The notes under the pieces: generated by a model
Told to the model about the DNA's origin: nothing
Database searches by the model: none
What the model saw: only the letters and a program-made list of their open reading frames with translations
Shown: in pieces, positions 26,081 to 35,103 of the stretch
Position numbering within the stretch: the first letter of the stretch is position 1
Layout of the letters: each line of letters starts with the position of its first letter
NCBI GenBank assembly: GCA_900540625.1
Contig: UQGP01000001.1
Location: 62,001 to 126,000 of the forward strand
Direction of reading: 5' to 3'
DNA from: an uncultured Porphyromonadaceae bacterium
GTDB lineage: Bacteria; Bacteroidota; Bacteroidia; Bacteroidales; Muribaculaceae
Length of the DNA: 64,000 nt
Program-made: the position numbers and the translations under genes

Positions 26081-27007
26081 ATGACACCAAGCACATATCG
26101 CACAGCCTTATCGGCTTTGGCATTCGTTTTATTGACCGGATGCGCCGATGACTACAAGGGAGAACCTGATCCACCCGGTAGCGAATACACCCCGCACAAC
26201 GTCGCCGTAGAAGTTCTTGACTACTCGCCTATGCCCGGCCAATTCGTCAACGAACTACCCGAGATAGCACCAAACGCAGATGCGGTCGCAGTACGCCGTG
26301 CAGTCCAGCAAAGCCTCGACCGCGGCAGCATGATATGCCTCGGCGGATTCGGCGGCAGCGTAACCCTACGTCTCAAGACGACGATATTGCATTCGCCGCA
26401 AGCTCAGGGAGACTTCCGCGTCCTCGGCAATGCTTTTTACTGGGGGACAAACACCTACGAGGGGATGCGCGTAGGCTCGGCCGAACCGGGTATAGTGTGC
26501 GTCATGGAGGACGTAAACCGCAACGGCAAAGCCGATGACACATGGTACTACCTGCGCGGCTCACGCTGGGAACAGGCCCGCATGACCACCGTGACATACA
26601 CCGACAACAGCGCGGCCGGCGACAACAATGCCTTCGTTCTATGGTCGGCCGATGACGGAACCTCGGGTGCACTGAGCCGCAATGCCGCATACCACAACCA
26701 CGCCTTCTTCCCCGCTTGGGGTGAGAAAACCTCGACAATGTCCGTGACAGCTATGCGCCTGCCGGACAACTATTTCCTCGTAGGCGAAACCTACGTAGGC
26801 TACTGCTACACCGGGTACGCCGATTCATGCCCCAACGATCAAGCCTCCTCAGCCTTGAGCCTGGCTAACGCCGTTGACGCAGACGGCAATACGGCAGACA
26901 TACGACGCGTCGATTTCGTCAAGATTTATACCGGAGTGCTGCAATGCAACGGTCCCCTCGGCGAAGTATCCACCGAAATATCCGGCATCCAAGCATTGCA
27001 CAACTGA
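26081..27007 (+). CDS. surface lipoprotein, cell-surface protein family
   Basis: 308 residues with a lipoprotein signal (LSALAFVLLTGC; lipid on the cysteine near residue 22). The body is beta-rich, with GGFGGSVTLR, a DVNRNGKADDTWYYLRGS block resembling a calcium-binding loop, and a C-terminal VDFVKIYTG...LGEVSTEI motif. I recall this pattern in Bacteroides 'cell surface proteins' encoded near corrinoid or haem uptake genes, but no transporter is adjacent here. It follows the YolD gene by 55 nt in the same direction. Exposure at the outer membrane is likely; the ligand is unknown. Confidence 0.65.
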   Translation: MTPSTYRTALSALAFVLLTGCADDYKGEPDPPGSEYTPHNVAVEVLDYSPMPGQFVNELPEIAPNADAVAVRRAVQQSLDRGSMICLGGFGGSVTLRLKTTILHSPQAQGDFRVLGNAFYWGTNTYEGMRVGSAEPGIVCVMEDVNRNGKADDTWYYLRGSRWEQARMTTVTYTDNSAAGDNNAFVLWSADDGTSGALSRNAAYHNHAFFPAWGEKTSTMSVTAMRLPDNYFLVGETYVGYCYTGYADSCPNDQASSALSLANAVDADGNTADIRRVDFVKIYTGVLQCNGPLGEVSTEISGIQALHN

Positions 27008-27096
27008 CAAACATCGGAGCGGCCAATGCTCGGACTATGCCATACGCCTCACAAAAATTCAAGGCGACAGATGGCGGCAGTCTCATAAAATAGCCG

Positions 27097-27104
27097 TATA
27101 TTTG
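27097..27104 (+). promoter_or_regulatory. possible -7 box before the DUF4494 gene
   Basis: TATATTTG fits the -7 consensus, but no TTTG stands 19-21 nt upstream. It would leave a ~137-nt leader in which I see no other feature. Confidence 0.35.
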
Positions 27105-27241
27105 CATCTGCTTAGGCCGGAGCACGTGTAGTGGTCAAGGCCTCTGATGCAGACATACAAGATGCGTAAAACTCACTAAGCATCATATACTTAAGCAACA
27201 AATAACAATAAACATCATAACAAGCAAAACATTTACACAAT

Positions 27242-27679
27242 ATGGCTACATGGTTTGAATGCAAAGTACGCTACGACAAGATGCAGCAAGACGGCTCGGT
27301 GAAACGCGTCACCGAACCATATATAGTGGACGCCCTGTCCTTTACCGAAGCTGAGGCCCGCATCATCAAGGAAGCCCAGCCCTTTATTTCCGGCGAATTT
27401 TCGGTTTCGGCAGTCAAGCGCACCAAAATCAACGAAATATTCTACGACGGCACAGGTGACAAGTACTACTTGGCCAAAGTAGCGTTCATACAAATCGATG
27501 AAAAAGGCAACGAGAAAAAAGCCGCGACACAATACCTCGTGCAAGCCGGCGACTTCGACCGAGCCCTCGCCAATGTACACGAAGGCATGAAAGGCATCCT
27601 CGGCGACTACGAAGTGCAGTCCATAGCCGAAACGATGATTATGGACGTATACAAAGCCGATCTGAGCGGCAACAAGTAA
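27242..27679 (+). CDS. DUF4494 protein
   Basis: 145 residues. The sequence WFECKVRYDKMQQDGSVKRV near the start, with FTEAEARIIKE and the C-terminal NVHEGMKGILGDYEV, matches the DUF4494 family, which is small, cytoplasmic and almost limited to Bacteroidetes. In this group it is commonly found just before the yggS gene, as here (19-nt gap), so the two are probably co-transcribed. No catalytic motif is evident and I do not know its function. Confidence 0.8.
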   Translation: MATWFECKVRYDKMQQDGSVKRVTEPYIVDALSFTEAEARIIKEAQPFISGEFSVSAVKRTKINEIFYDGTGDKYYLAKVAFIQIDEKGNEKKAATQYLVQAGDFDRALANVHEGMKGILGDYEVQSIAETMIMDVYKADLSGNK

Positions 27680-27698
27680 ACCTCCGTAAAACACGACA

Positions 27699-28370
27699 AT
27701 GTCACACGACATAGCATCCGAAGTACAGCGCCTGCACGCCCTGCTGCCGCAGGGCGTGACATTGGTGGCTGTCAGCAAATTCCACCCCATCGAAAAGCTT
27801 CGCCAAGCCTACGATGCCGGACAGCGCGTCTTCGGCGAAAGCCGAGTACAGGAATTGCTGGCCAAAATTTCCGAGATGCCCAACGATGTACGCTGGCACT
27901 TTATAGGCCACCTGCAAACCAATAAGGTCAAAAGCATCATCGGACACACCGATTTAATCGAAAGCGTGGACAGCGTCAAACTGCTCGAGCTTATAGACCG
28001 CCTCAGCGCCGAGGCCGGAGTGGTCACGCGCGTACTCCTGCAAGTACACGTCGCCGCCGAAGAAACCAAATTCGGGTTTACTCCGGACGAGATGCTGGAA
28101 TACTTCCGCAACGGCGGATACCGCAACCTACGCGCCACCCACATCTGCGGCCTTATGGGCATGGCCACCAATACCGACGACACCGAACGCATAGACAGCG
28201 ACTTCGCCGCAATCGAATCGCTGCACCGTCGTATCGTGGACACATGTCCCGACCTATGCGGCTTCGACCAACTGTCTATGGGCATGAGCGATGACTTCGA
28301 TATAGCGCTGCAGCACGGAAGCACTATGGTACGTATCGGCACCGACATCTTCGGGCCACGCGAATACTGA
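27699..28370 (+). CDS. yggS: YggS/PLPBP family pyridoxal-phosphate homeostasis protein
   Basis: 223 residues with the fold-type III PLP-binding pattern: K27 in LVAVSKFHP forms the expected Schiff base, with GESRVQE, WHFIGHLQTNK and the phosphate-binding region LSMGMSDDF...HGSTMVRIGT following. Members bind pyridoxal phosphate without known enzyme activity and keep its cellular pool balanced. The length is typical. It follows the DUF4494 gene closely. Confidence 0.93.
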   Translation: MSHDIASEVQRLHALLPQGVTLVAVSKFHPIEKLRQAYDAGQRVFGESRVQELLAKISEMPNDVRWHFIGHLQTNKVKSIIGHTDLIESVDSVKLLELIDRLSAEAGVVTRVLLQVHVAAEETKFGFTPDEMLEYFRNGGYRNLRATHICGLMGMATNTDDTERIDSDFAAIESLHRRIVDTCPDLCGFDQLSMGMSDDFDIALQHGSTMVRIGTDIFGPREY

Positions 28371-28442
28371 CCGAACAGCCCCTTCCTCCCCCACCGAAAA
28401 GAAAAGACTTTTACCCACCTAAAAACAACATACCCAAACACC

Positions 28443-29732
28443 ATGGCACAAAAAACAGCCGAGCACAAAAGCTACGCTCTGCCCATCACTATCATGTTTG
28501 CCCTATTCTTTATGATAGCCTTCGTCACCGGGTACCAAAACCCCTTAGGCTCAGTCATAAAAAAGATGTCGGGCGACAACATCTTCCTGACCCAACTCGG
28601 CACATTTGCCAACTTCATAGCCTACGCCTTCATGGGCTATCCCGCCGGCAAGTTGCTCGAACGCCACGGATACCGCCGCACGGCTATGGCAGCCGTCACC
28701 GTAGGATTTATCGGCGTCCTCATCACCTACCTCTCCGGATATATCCTCAACGATAATATTACCGCCGTATCAGTATACATCATAGGCGCTTTCGTTGCCG
28801 GATTCTCCATGTGTATGCTCAACACTGTGGTCAATCCCATGCTTAACTCGCTGGGCAAGAACCAAAACCAAGGCAACCAATTCATTCAACTCGGCGGCGC
28901 ATGCAACAGCATCGGTGCCACACTTGCCCCTGTCATTGTAGGTAGCCTTTTGGGCGGCACCGCCAGCACCATCTCGGCAGCCAACCCCGTATTCTACCTC
29001 GCTATGGGCATCTTTGCCGTAGCCTTCATCATACTTTATGTCAGCCGTCTGCCCGAACCCCATATAGCCGGCGAAAAACGCGAAAGCATCAGTGCCGCAG
29101 GCGCTTTCCGCTACCGCAATTTCACCTTCGGCGTCATCGCGATATTCTGCTACGTAGGCATCGAAGTCGGCATCGCCAACTGGACACTGCAATACGTCGA
29201 GAACAGCCCCGCTGTCAGCACCAACGCCCTGGCACCCGCCACTATCGCCGGCAGCGTGGCCGGTGTATACTGGCTGCTTATGCTTGTCGGCCGTCTCATC
29301 GGTGGAGCCGTAGGCAACCGCATATCCTCGCGCACTATGCTCGCCGTAACATCGGCCGTCGCCATCTGCCTGCTCATCATCGGCATATATATGCCCGAGA
29401 CCTCCACAACCTTCTTCGGATTCAAGGCCACCGAGCTTTCGTTCTTCTCCGTACAAATTCCGGCCAACGCAATATTCCTTATATTATGCGGCTTGTGCAC
29501 CTCCGTGATGTGGGGCGCAATATTCAACCTCTCCGTCGAAGGCCTCGGCAAATACACCGCCGTCGCCTCCGGACTGTTCATGGTTATGGTATGCGGCGGA
29601 GGCATTCTCCCCTTCATCCAGGGACTTATCGCCAAAGGTTGCGGTATACTTGCCGGATTCTGGCTCACCGTGGCTGCGGCAGCATACATTCTATTGTACG
29701 CGCTCGTCCTCTCGCGCCCCAAGAAAGCCTGA
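28443..29732 (+). CDS. FHS-type major facilitator sugar permease
   Basis: 429 residues with about twelve hydrophobic segments. The N-terminal region with GYQNPLG, FANFIAYAFMGYPAGKLLERHGYR and the following helices resembles the FucP/GluP (fucose:proton and glucose/galactose) branch of MFS transporters. It probably brings in a hexose by proton symport; the substrate cannot be told from sequence. It is followed by a strong terminator and ends the small run that starts at the DUF4494 gene. Confidence 0.85.
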   Translation: MAQKTAEHKSYALPITIMFALFFMIAFVTGYQNPLGSVIKKMSGDNIFLTQLGTFANFIAYAFMGYPAGKLLERHGYRRTAMAAVTVGFIGVLITYLSGYILNDNITAVSVYIIGAFVAGFSMCMLNTVVNPMLNSLGKNQNQGNQFIQLGGACNSIGATLAPVIVGSLLGGTASTISAANPVFYLAMGIFAVAFIILYVSRLPEPHIAGEKRESISAAGAFRYRNFTFGVIAIFCYVGIEVGIANWTLQYVENSPAVSTNALAPATIAGSVAGVYWLLMLVGRLIGGAVGNRISSRTMLAVTSAVAICLLIIGIYMPETSTTFFGFKATELSFFSVQIPANAIFLILCGLCTSVMWGAIFNLSVEGLGKYTAVASGLFMVMVCGGGILPFIQGLIAKGCGILAGFWLTVAAAAYILLYALVLSRPKKA

Positions 29733-29803
29733 ACGGCTGACGACTCGCGCTGCCTGCACTTGCGCATAAACCGCGCCGCACACGTCATATAACAGACATT
29801 CAC

Positions 29804-29846
29804 CGCCGACCGCTATGCCCTTTACTGACATAGCGGTCGGCGACGT
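29804..29846 (+). terminator. terminator after the sugar permease gene
   Basis: CGCCGACCGCTATG (29804-29817) is exactly complementary to 29829-29842, followed by ACGTTTTAT. Confidence 0.75.
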
Positions 29847-29904
29847 TTTATATCAACATTTGCATCAAAATCAAAAAATCTGACAAAAAACTTTGCCCGA
29901 TATA

Positions 29905-29935
29905 GTTGGATATTCAAAAAAAACGCTTAACTTTG
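29905..29935 (+). promoter_or_regulatory. promoter of tRNA-Ser
   Basis: GTTG, 19 nt, TAACTTTG (29928-29935) fits the local promoter pattern and lies about 60 nt before the tRNA. Confidence 0.55.
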
Positions 29936-29996
29936 CACTCGCAAAACAGCCACAGCACCCGGCAGTCACTCACGGCTATCATCCGGGACACACCAA

Positions 29997-30087
29997 GGAG
30001 TGGTGCTCGAGTGGTTGAAGAGGCACGCCTGGAAAGCGTGTAAACGTCAAAAGCGTTTCGGGGGTTCGAATCCCCCCCACTCCGCCA
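29997..30087 (+). tRNA. tRNA-Ser (anticodon GGA)
   Basis: A class II tRNA with a long variable arm. The acceptor stem GGAGTGG pairs with CCACTCC, the anticodon loop CTGGAAA gives GGA, the T arm is GGGGGTTCGAATCCCCC, and GCCA is encoded at the 3' end. Confidence 0.95.
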
Positions 30088-30124
30088 AGCGCACTGACTT
30101 ATCACAAGTCAGTGCGCTTTTCTT
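30088..30124 (+). terminator. terminator of tRNA-Ser
   Basis: AGCGCACTGACTT pairs exactly with AAGTCAGTGCGCT around ATCAC, followed by TTTCTTTT. Confidence 0.85.
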
Positions 30125-30239
30125 TTAAGTGCTTCCTCGGCCGGAAACCTTCAAATGCGCACGACACCGCATATCCTAAGACTATCAGGCATTAGCCAAC
30201 TAACCCACAAGCATTTAGCCTGCATAAGGCTATGGACAT

Positions 30240-30270
30240 TTTGCTCATTGCGTTTAAAGTTGTAACTTTG
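30240..30270 (+). promoter_or_regulatory. promoter of the exopolysaccharide operon
   Basis: TTTG (30240-30243), 19 nt, TAACTTTG (30263-30270). It lies about 100 nt before the first gene and is followed by two hairpins in the leader. Confidence 0.7.
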
Positions 30271-30281
30271 TACGCGTTTTT

Positions 30282-30339
30282 AAGGCTCGGGGATATAATA
30301 TCCCGGGGGCTTTTGCGTTATATATATAGCGCATTTTTT
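30282..30339 (+). promoter_or_regulatory. leader hairpins with T tract, probable attenuator of the polysaccharide operon
   Basis: Two hairpins lie between the promoter and the wza start. The first has the stem GGGATA/TATCCC with flanking pairs and ends in TTTT. The second is TGCGTTA/TAGCGCA (30314-30333), followed by six T. The second has the form of an intrinsic terminator. Its place before the first gene suggests that full transcription needs read-through or antitermination, as known for Bacteroides capsule operons with UpxY; no upxY gene is present in the window. Confidence 0.5.
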
Positions 30340-30370
30340 AACTAAAAATAATGATAATTATCGTTAACTC

Positions 30371-31177
30371 ATGAGATTAACCCATATTATTGTCGCAGCC
30401 GTCGCTCTTGCAGCCATGGCCTCATGCTCGACGCCGCGTACACCTCTAACATATTTTACAGACATCGACTCGGTGGGCCTAAATGCTACCGTAGCTCAAG
30501 GCGAATACCTGACACGCATCGTCCCCGATGACGAGCTTCTGATTACCATCACCTCGCAGAATCCGGAAGCCACGGCTGCCTACAACCTGCCGTTGAGCAA
30601 CCCTGCCGTCAATTCGCAACTTACCAAGGCCTCTACGCCACAACAGATGACGTACATCGTGGACTCTAAAGGAGACATCACATTACCGGTAATCGGCACA
30701 CTGCACGTTGGCGGCATGACGACCGAACAAGTTAGAAATTTGGTGACCGAAAAAGTCAGCGCAGATGTCGATGACCCGACAGTCATCGTCAAGATGGTCA
30801 ATTTCCACGTCAATGTAGCAGGCGAAGTACGCACCCCGGGCGTAGTCAATGTCACACGCGAACGGTTCTCGGTGCTTGATGCGTTATCCTCGGCCGGGGA
30901 TCTCACCGAATACGGCGAACGCAGCAATGTACTCCTTGTCCGCGAAGAAAACGGCAAACGCACCGCCCATCGCATCAACCTCAACAACTCGGACATCCTC
31001 ACCTCCCCCTATTTCTACGTCCAGCAAAACGACTATATATACGTCACCCCTAACAAGATTCGTCAAGACAACAGCAAGTACAATCAAAATAACGCGTTCA
31101 AACTCAGCGTCATATCCACCATCGTCAGCGCCTGTTCGGTAGTCGCATCACTGGTGATTGCACTCGCTATAAAGTAA
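30371..31177 (+). CDS. wza: Wza-like polysaccharide export lipoprotein
   Basis: 268 residues. A lipoprotein signal (LAAMASCS) is followed by a poly-export domain (YLTRIVPDDELLITITSQ) and a SLBB-type region (VNFHVNVAGEVRTPGVV), with a hydrophobic helix at the C-terminus (LSVISTIVSACSVVASLVIAL). Members form the outer-membrane pore for capsule or exopolysaccharide. It is the first gene of the operon, ahead of the Wzc-like kinase. The hydrophobic C-terminal end is usual in Bacteroidetes members. Confidence 0.9.
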   Translation: MRLTHIIVAAVALAAMASCSTPRTPLTYFTDIDSVGLNATVAQGEYLTRIVPDDELLITITSQNPEATAAYNLPLSNPAVNSQLTKASTPQQMTYIVDSKGDITLPVIGTLHVGGMTTEQVRNLVTEKVSADVDDPTVIVKMVNFHVNVAGEVRTPGVVNVTRERFSVLDALSSAGDLTEYGERSNVLLVREENGKRTAHRINLNNSDILTSPYFYVQQNDYIYVTPNKIRQDNSKYNQNNAFKLSVISTIVSACSVVASLVIALAIK

Positions 31178-31283
31178 TGACTTGCATACGCTTTGCGGGT
31201 AAAGGTCAACGCCTTGCCCTTACTAATTAAGATATTACGAAAAAACACCAACACCCCACATACCCTTCTCCTCACCGTCGGTT

Positions 31284-33614
31284 ATGGCAAAAAGCAACCA
31301 AAACTCGGAATTTATAGACATCAAAGGACTATTGTCTACATACGCAAAAAAATGGTACTGGTTCCTAATTTCCGTAATGATTTGCGGAATGGTAGCCGTA
31401 GTGTTCATCAAGATTTCCAAACCTAAATACGAAGTCCATGCCAACGTGCTTATTTCGCAAGAAGAAGGCAAGGGTATGTCCAGCTTCGGCGGATTGGGCG
31501 ACCTCTTCGGGTCGAGCGGATATGTCGAAGACGAAATCTTCGTAATCAACTCGCACACAGTACTGCGCGATGTAGCACGCGAATTGGGCACCTACCGCAC
31601 ACACGTTGTCAAAACCGGTATTCTGTCCAAGGTATTCAAATACAAAAAATTCCCGGTAGAGGTATACCCGGCACCCGGTATCGTGGATACACTGTTGACC
31701 ACGGTGTCTTTTGCCACAGAAGTACGTGCCAACGGCGTTGCCGACATCACCGTCAAAGCTGCCGGCAAAAAGATTGGCGAATTCGATGACCAAAAACTTC
31801 CGGCCACACTCAAAACCAAATACGGATCTTTCGTCGTTGACCGCACCAAGGATTACCCCACAGGCAAAGACGTCAATACAACAATATACGTCACCGGATA
31901 CGATGTAGCTGCCGAAAACCTGGCCACCGAAGTCAAGTCCTCAATCGCTTCAAAAAAATCCAACGTAATTGCACTCAGCATCTTATCCACCGACGAACAA
32001 TACGGACGTGATGTCCTCAACGCCATCATCACCCAATACAATGACCGTGGCATCGCCGAGAAAAATCGTCAGAACGAAAAGACCGCAGCATTCATCGACC
32101 AACGTTTGGCCCTGATATCCGACTCGCTCAACGCCTCCGAAGCCGACATTCAAATCTATAAGCAAAGCCAAGGCATCGTCGATGTAAGTTCCGAGACCTC
32201 TTACAACATGGGGTTGAAAAGTTCAGCCGAACGAGCGCTCATATCGGCCCAGACCGAAAACGAAATCATTCGCATAACTCGCGACTTTCTCCGCGACCCC
32301 GAAAAAGCATACGACCTCATACCCACCGGCAGCGAAATTTCGGGCGTAGGCAGCAGCATAGGCACCTACAACCAGCTGATAATGCGTCGCATAAGCCTGC
32401 TCACCAATGCCAAGGCCAACAACGTGGCCCTCAAGTCACTCACCGAGCAAATCGACGCTATGCGTGCCAGCATCAACACCAGCCTTGACCGAGCATACCA
32501 AAACTCACTGATAGGCGTCCGCGACCTCCAAATCCAGTACAACAAAGCCCAAGGACACCTCGGCAATGTGCCTACGCAAGAACGCGCTTTCCTCAACCTC
32601 AAGCGCCAGCAGGAAGTCAAGCAACAGCTATACCTATTCCTGCTTCAACGCCGCGAAGAGACAGCTATGCTCCTTGCCAACTCCGTACCCAAAGGACAAA
32701 TAATAGACAACGCCTACACACTCAGCGAACCCGTAGGCATGGGCAAGAAGATGATACTTGCCATAGCCATACTGTTGGGACTCTGCTTCCCGCCGGTAAT
32801 ACTGTATCTCAAGAAGCTGATGCGCAACAAGTTTGAGACACGAGCCGAAGTCGAAGCCCTCACCGAAATACCCATATTGGGCGAAATGTGCACCGACAAC
32901 AGCGGCTCACAACTTGTCGTAAGCAGCCACGACACCTCGTCCACCAGCGAGTTGTTCCGCCTGATACGCTCCAACCTCCAATTTATGCTCTCCGCAGCCG
33001 ATGACAAAGTCATCCTGATGACATCGACCAGCTCGGGCGAAGGCAAGTCCTTCATTTCCATAAATCTGGCCGCATCACTGGCATTGCAAAACAAGCGGGT
33101 ACTCCTCGTCGGTATGGACATCCGCAACCCGCAACTGGCCAAATATCTGCCCCTGCCGCCACACACCGGCGTCACCCAGTATCTGGCCAATCCGTCCATA
33201 GCCATAGACGACCTAATCATGCGCGAACCGCTTATGCCAAACCTCGACATCATTACAGCCGGACCCATTCCGCCCAACCCGGGCGAATTGCTTACCGGCG
33301 ATGCCGTCGACCGACTCTTTGTCGAACTGCGCAAACGCTACGACTACATCATCGTTGACACCGCCCCCGTAGGTATGGTCAGCGACACATTCAACCTTGC
33401 ACGCATATCCGACGCAACCATATACGTATGCCGCGCCAACTACACCACCCTGCGCGACATCCAATTCATCAACAGCATATACAACGAAAAACGCCTGCGC
33501 AAGATGTCGCTCGTAGTCAACGGCACCGCAGCACATAAGGGCTACGGATACGGATACGGTTCGGACAAGAAGCACAAGAAACAAAACCTCTGGCAACGCA
33601 TCACACGCCGATAA
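31284..33614 (+). CDS. wzc: Wzc-like polysaccharide co-polymerase and tyrosine kinase
   Basis: 776 residues. A Wzz domain has a first membrane helix near residues 30-48 and a second near 490-510, enclosing a long coiled-coil periplasmic part. The cytoplasmic kinase has a Walker A motif (SSGEGKS, K588), a Walker A' aspartate in LLVGMDIRNP and a Walker B-like YIIVDTAP. The C-terminus has three tyrosines (GYGYGYG) for autophosphorylation, fewer than in E. coli Wzc. It controls polymer length and export together with Wza. Confidence 0.92.
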   Translation: MAKSNQNSEFIDIKGLLSTYAKKWYWFLISVMICGMVAVVFIKISKPKYEVHANVLISQEEGKGMSSFGGLGDLFGSSGYVEDEIFVINSHTVLRDVARELGTYRTHVVKTGILSKVFKYKKFPVEVYPAPGIVDTLLTTVSFATEVRANGVADITVKAAGKKIGEFDDQKLPATLKTKYGSFVVDRTKDYPTGKDVNTTIYVTGYDVAAENLATEVKSSIASKKSNVIALSILSTDEQYGRDVLNAIITQYNDRGIAEKNRQNEKTAAFIDQRLALISDSLNASEADIQIYKQSQGIVDVSSETSYNMGLKSSAERALISAQTENEIIRITRDFLRDPEKAYDLIPTGSEISGVGSSIGTYNQLIMRRISLLTNAKANNVALKSLTEQIDAMRASINTSLDRAYQNSLIGVRDLQIQYNKAQGHLGNVPTQERAFLNLKRQQEVKQQLYLFLLQRREETAMLLANSVPKGQIIDNAYTLSEPVGMGKKMILAIAILLGLCFPPVILYLKKLMRNKFETRAEVEALTEIPILGEMCTDNSGSQLVVSSHDTSSTSELFRLIRSNLQFMLSAADDKVILMTSTSSGEGKSFISINLAASLALQNKRVLLVGMDIRNPQLAKYLPLPPHTGVTQYLANPSIAIDDLIMREPLMPNLDIITAGPIPPNPGELLTGDAVDRLFVELRKRYDYIIVDTAPVGMVSDTFNLARISDATIYVCRANYTTLRDIQFINSIYNEKRLRKMSLVVNGTAAHKGYGYGYGSDKKHKKQNLWQRITRR

Positions 33615-33642
33615 GACACGCTCCGCATACACCATACTGCCA

Positions 33643-35103
33643 ATGTCCGCCAAAGGAGTATATAAATGGAGCGCCATCGACCGCGTATGCAATTCGGTGA
33701 TAACATTCACCGGAAACATAGTCATGGCGCGACTGCTGACACCCGACGACTTCGGATTGCTGGCTATGGTTGCCATATTCACAGCCATAGCCTACAACCT
33801 TAGCGGTTGCGGAATGTCCGACGGACTGATACACAAAGCCAAACCCACCGAACGCGACTACTCCACCGTATTTGTATTCAACGGCGCCTTCGGACTATTC
33901 TTTGCCATAGTGTTCTCGGCGGCAGCCCACCCATTGTCGCTGTTCTTCGAACGACCGCAAATCGAAGGCATCATGTACGCCATCGCAGTATGCTTTTTCT
34001 TCCAGACGCTCAGCTTCACGCAAGAAACCCGTATGCGCAAGAACCTGGACATGAAACGTATGTGCATCGTCCGGCTAAGCGCCACCATAACATCTCTTGT
34101 TGTAGGCATCGCCCTAATCCTGATGGGATATGGATACTGGGGACTGGTTTCGACGCAGATATTCCTTGGGTTCTTCCTATTCGTATACTACGCCATTGCC
34201 AGCCGATGGATACCGCGTATCGCTTTCTACCGCGATTCATTCAAAGAAATGTTCGGATACGGCGTACATCTGATGCTGGCATTCGTAGCCACACAAATCG
34301 GCCGCAACGTCAATGCGCTCGTCTTGGGCAAAGCCGTTTCACCGGCAGCCTCCGGCATATACTCGCAGGGACAAAAACTCGAAGAGGTACCATACGCCAT
34401 CACCGAATCGGTATTCAACTGGCCGTTCTTCGCCGTCCTGGCCAACGAGCCGAAGCACGATAAGCGCCGCGGATTATGCTCTCAAATGCGCACACGTCTG
34501 TGGACACTCAATGTCACCATCGGTGTATTCTTGCTATTGGTATCATGGCCGGCCTTCAACGTCTTGTACGGCAGCAAATGGGATGCAGCCGTACCCATCT
34601 TCCGCATCCTCATCATCTATGGCATCTGCGCCTCGATGAAGTATTTCTACCAGACTATTATGAAAGTGTACGACCGCACGCGTCTGGTACGCAATCTCAC
34701 GTTTATCGAAGTTGTGTTGCAATTGGGCTTGCTCGCCATATTTTTCCACAAAGGCATCATTGCCATTGCATTGACACAGGCCGTTGCCGCTGTGGTTATG
34801 TGCATTGTTCACGCATATTATTACAAGCGCATTATGGGCTCCGGCGTTCGTTCGATGCTCGTCGAACTGCTGCACGCCTGCTCGGTTCCGGCACTTGCCT
34901 TCGGCATCAGCGCCGCCATCGCCTGGACTTGGTATATGCACGTCCCGGCTCTGGTAAACGGAGTATTGCTTTGCGTGACATTTGTCGCGGCCTTCTTCGG
35001 CGTCTGCGCCGTGCTACGTCCGCCTTATTACAACACTTTATGCGACTGGATTTCGGTCAAAATCCTACGCCGTCGTTCCACACCTAATACAGCTAAGAAA
35101 TGA
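33643..35103 (+). CDS. wzx: Wzx-like lipid-linked oligosaccharide flippase
   Basis: 486 residues with about twelve to fourteen hydrophobic helices. The beginning SAKGVYKWSAIDRV...ARLLTPDDFGLLAMV is characteristic of the polysaccharide-export members of the MATE/MOP superfamily. It would flip the undecaprenyl-linked repeat unit to the periplasmic face. The stop overlaps the start of the next gene by 4 nt. Confidence 0.88.
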   Translation: MSAKGVYKWSAIDRVCNSVITFTGNIVMARLLTPDDFGLLAMVAIFTAIAYNLSGCGMSDGLIHKAKPTERDYSTVFVFNGAFGLFFAIVFSAAAHPLSLFFERPQIEGIMYAIAVCFFFQTLSFTQETRMRKNLDMKRMCIVRLSATITSLVVGIALILMGYGYWGLVSTQIFLGFFLFVYYAIASRWIPRIAFYRDSFKEMFGYGVHLMLAFVATQIGRNVNALVLGKAVSPAASGIYSQGQKLEEVPYAITESVFNWPFFAVLANEPKHDKRRGLCSQMRTRLWTLNVTIGVFLLLVSWPAFNVLYGSKWDAAVPIFRILIIYGICASMKYFYQTIMKVYDRTRLVRNLTFIEVVLQLGLLAIFFHKGIIAIALTQAVAAVVMCIVHAYYYKRIMGSGVRSMLVELLHACSVPALAFGISAAIAWTWYMHVPALVNGVLLCVTFVAAFFGVCAVLRPPYYNTLCDWISVKILRRRSTPNTAKK

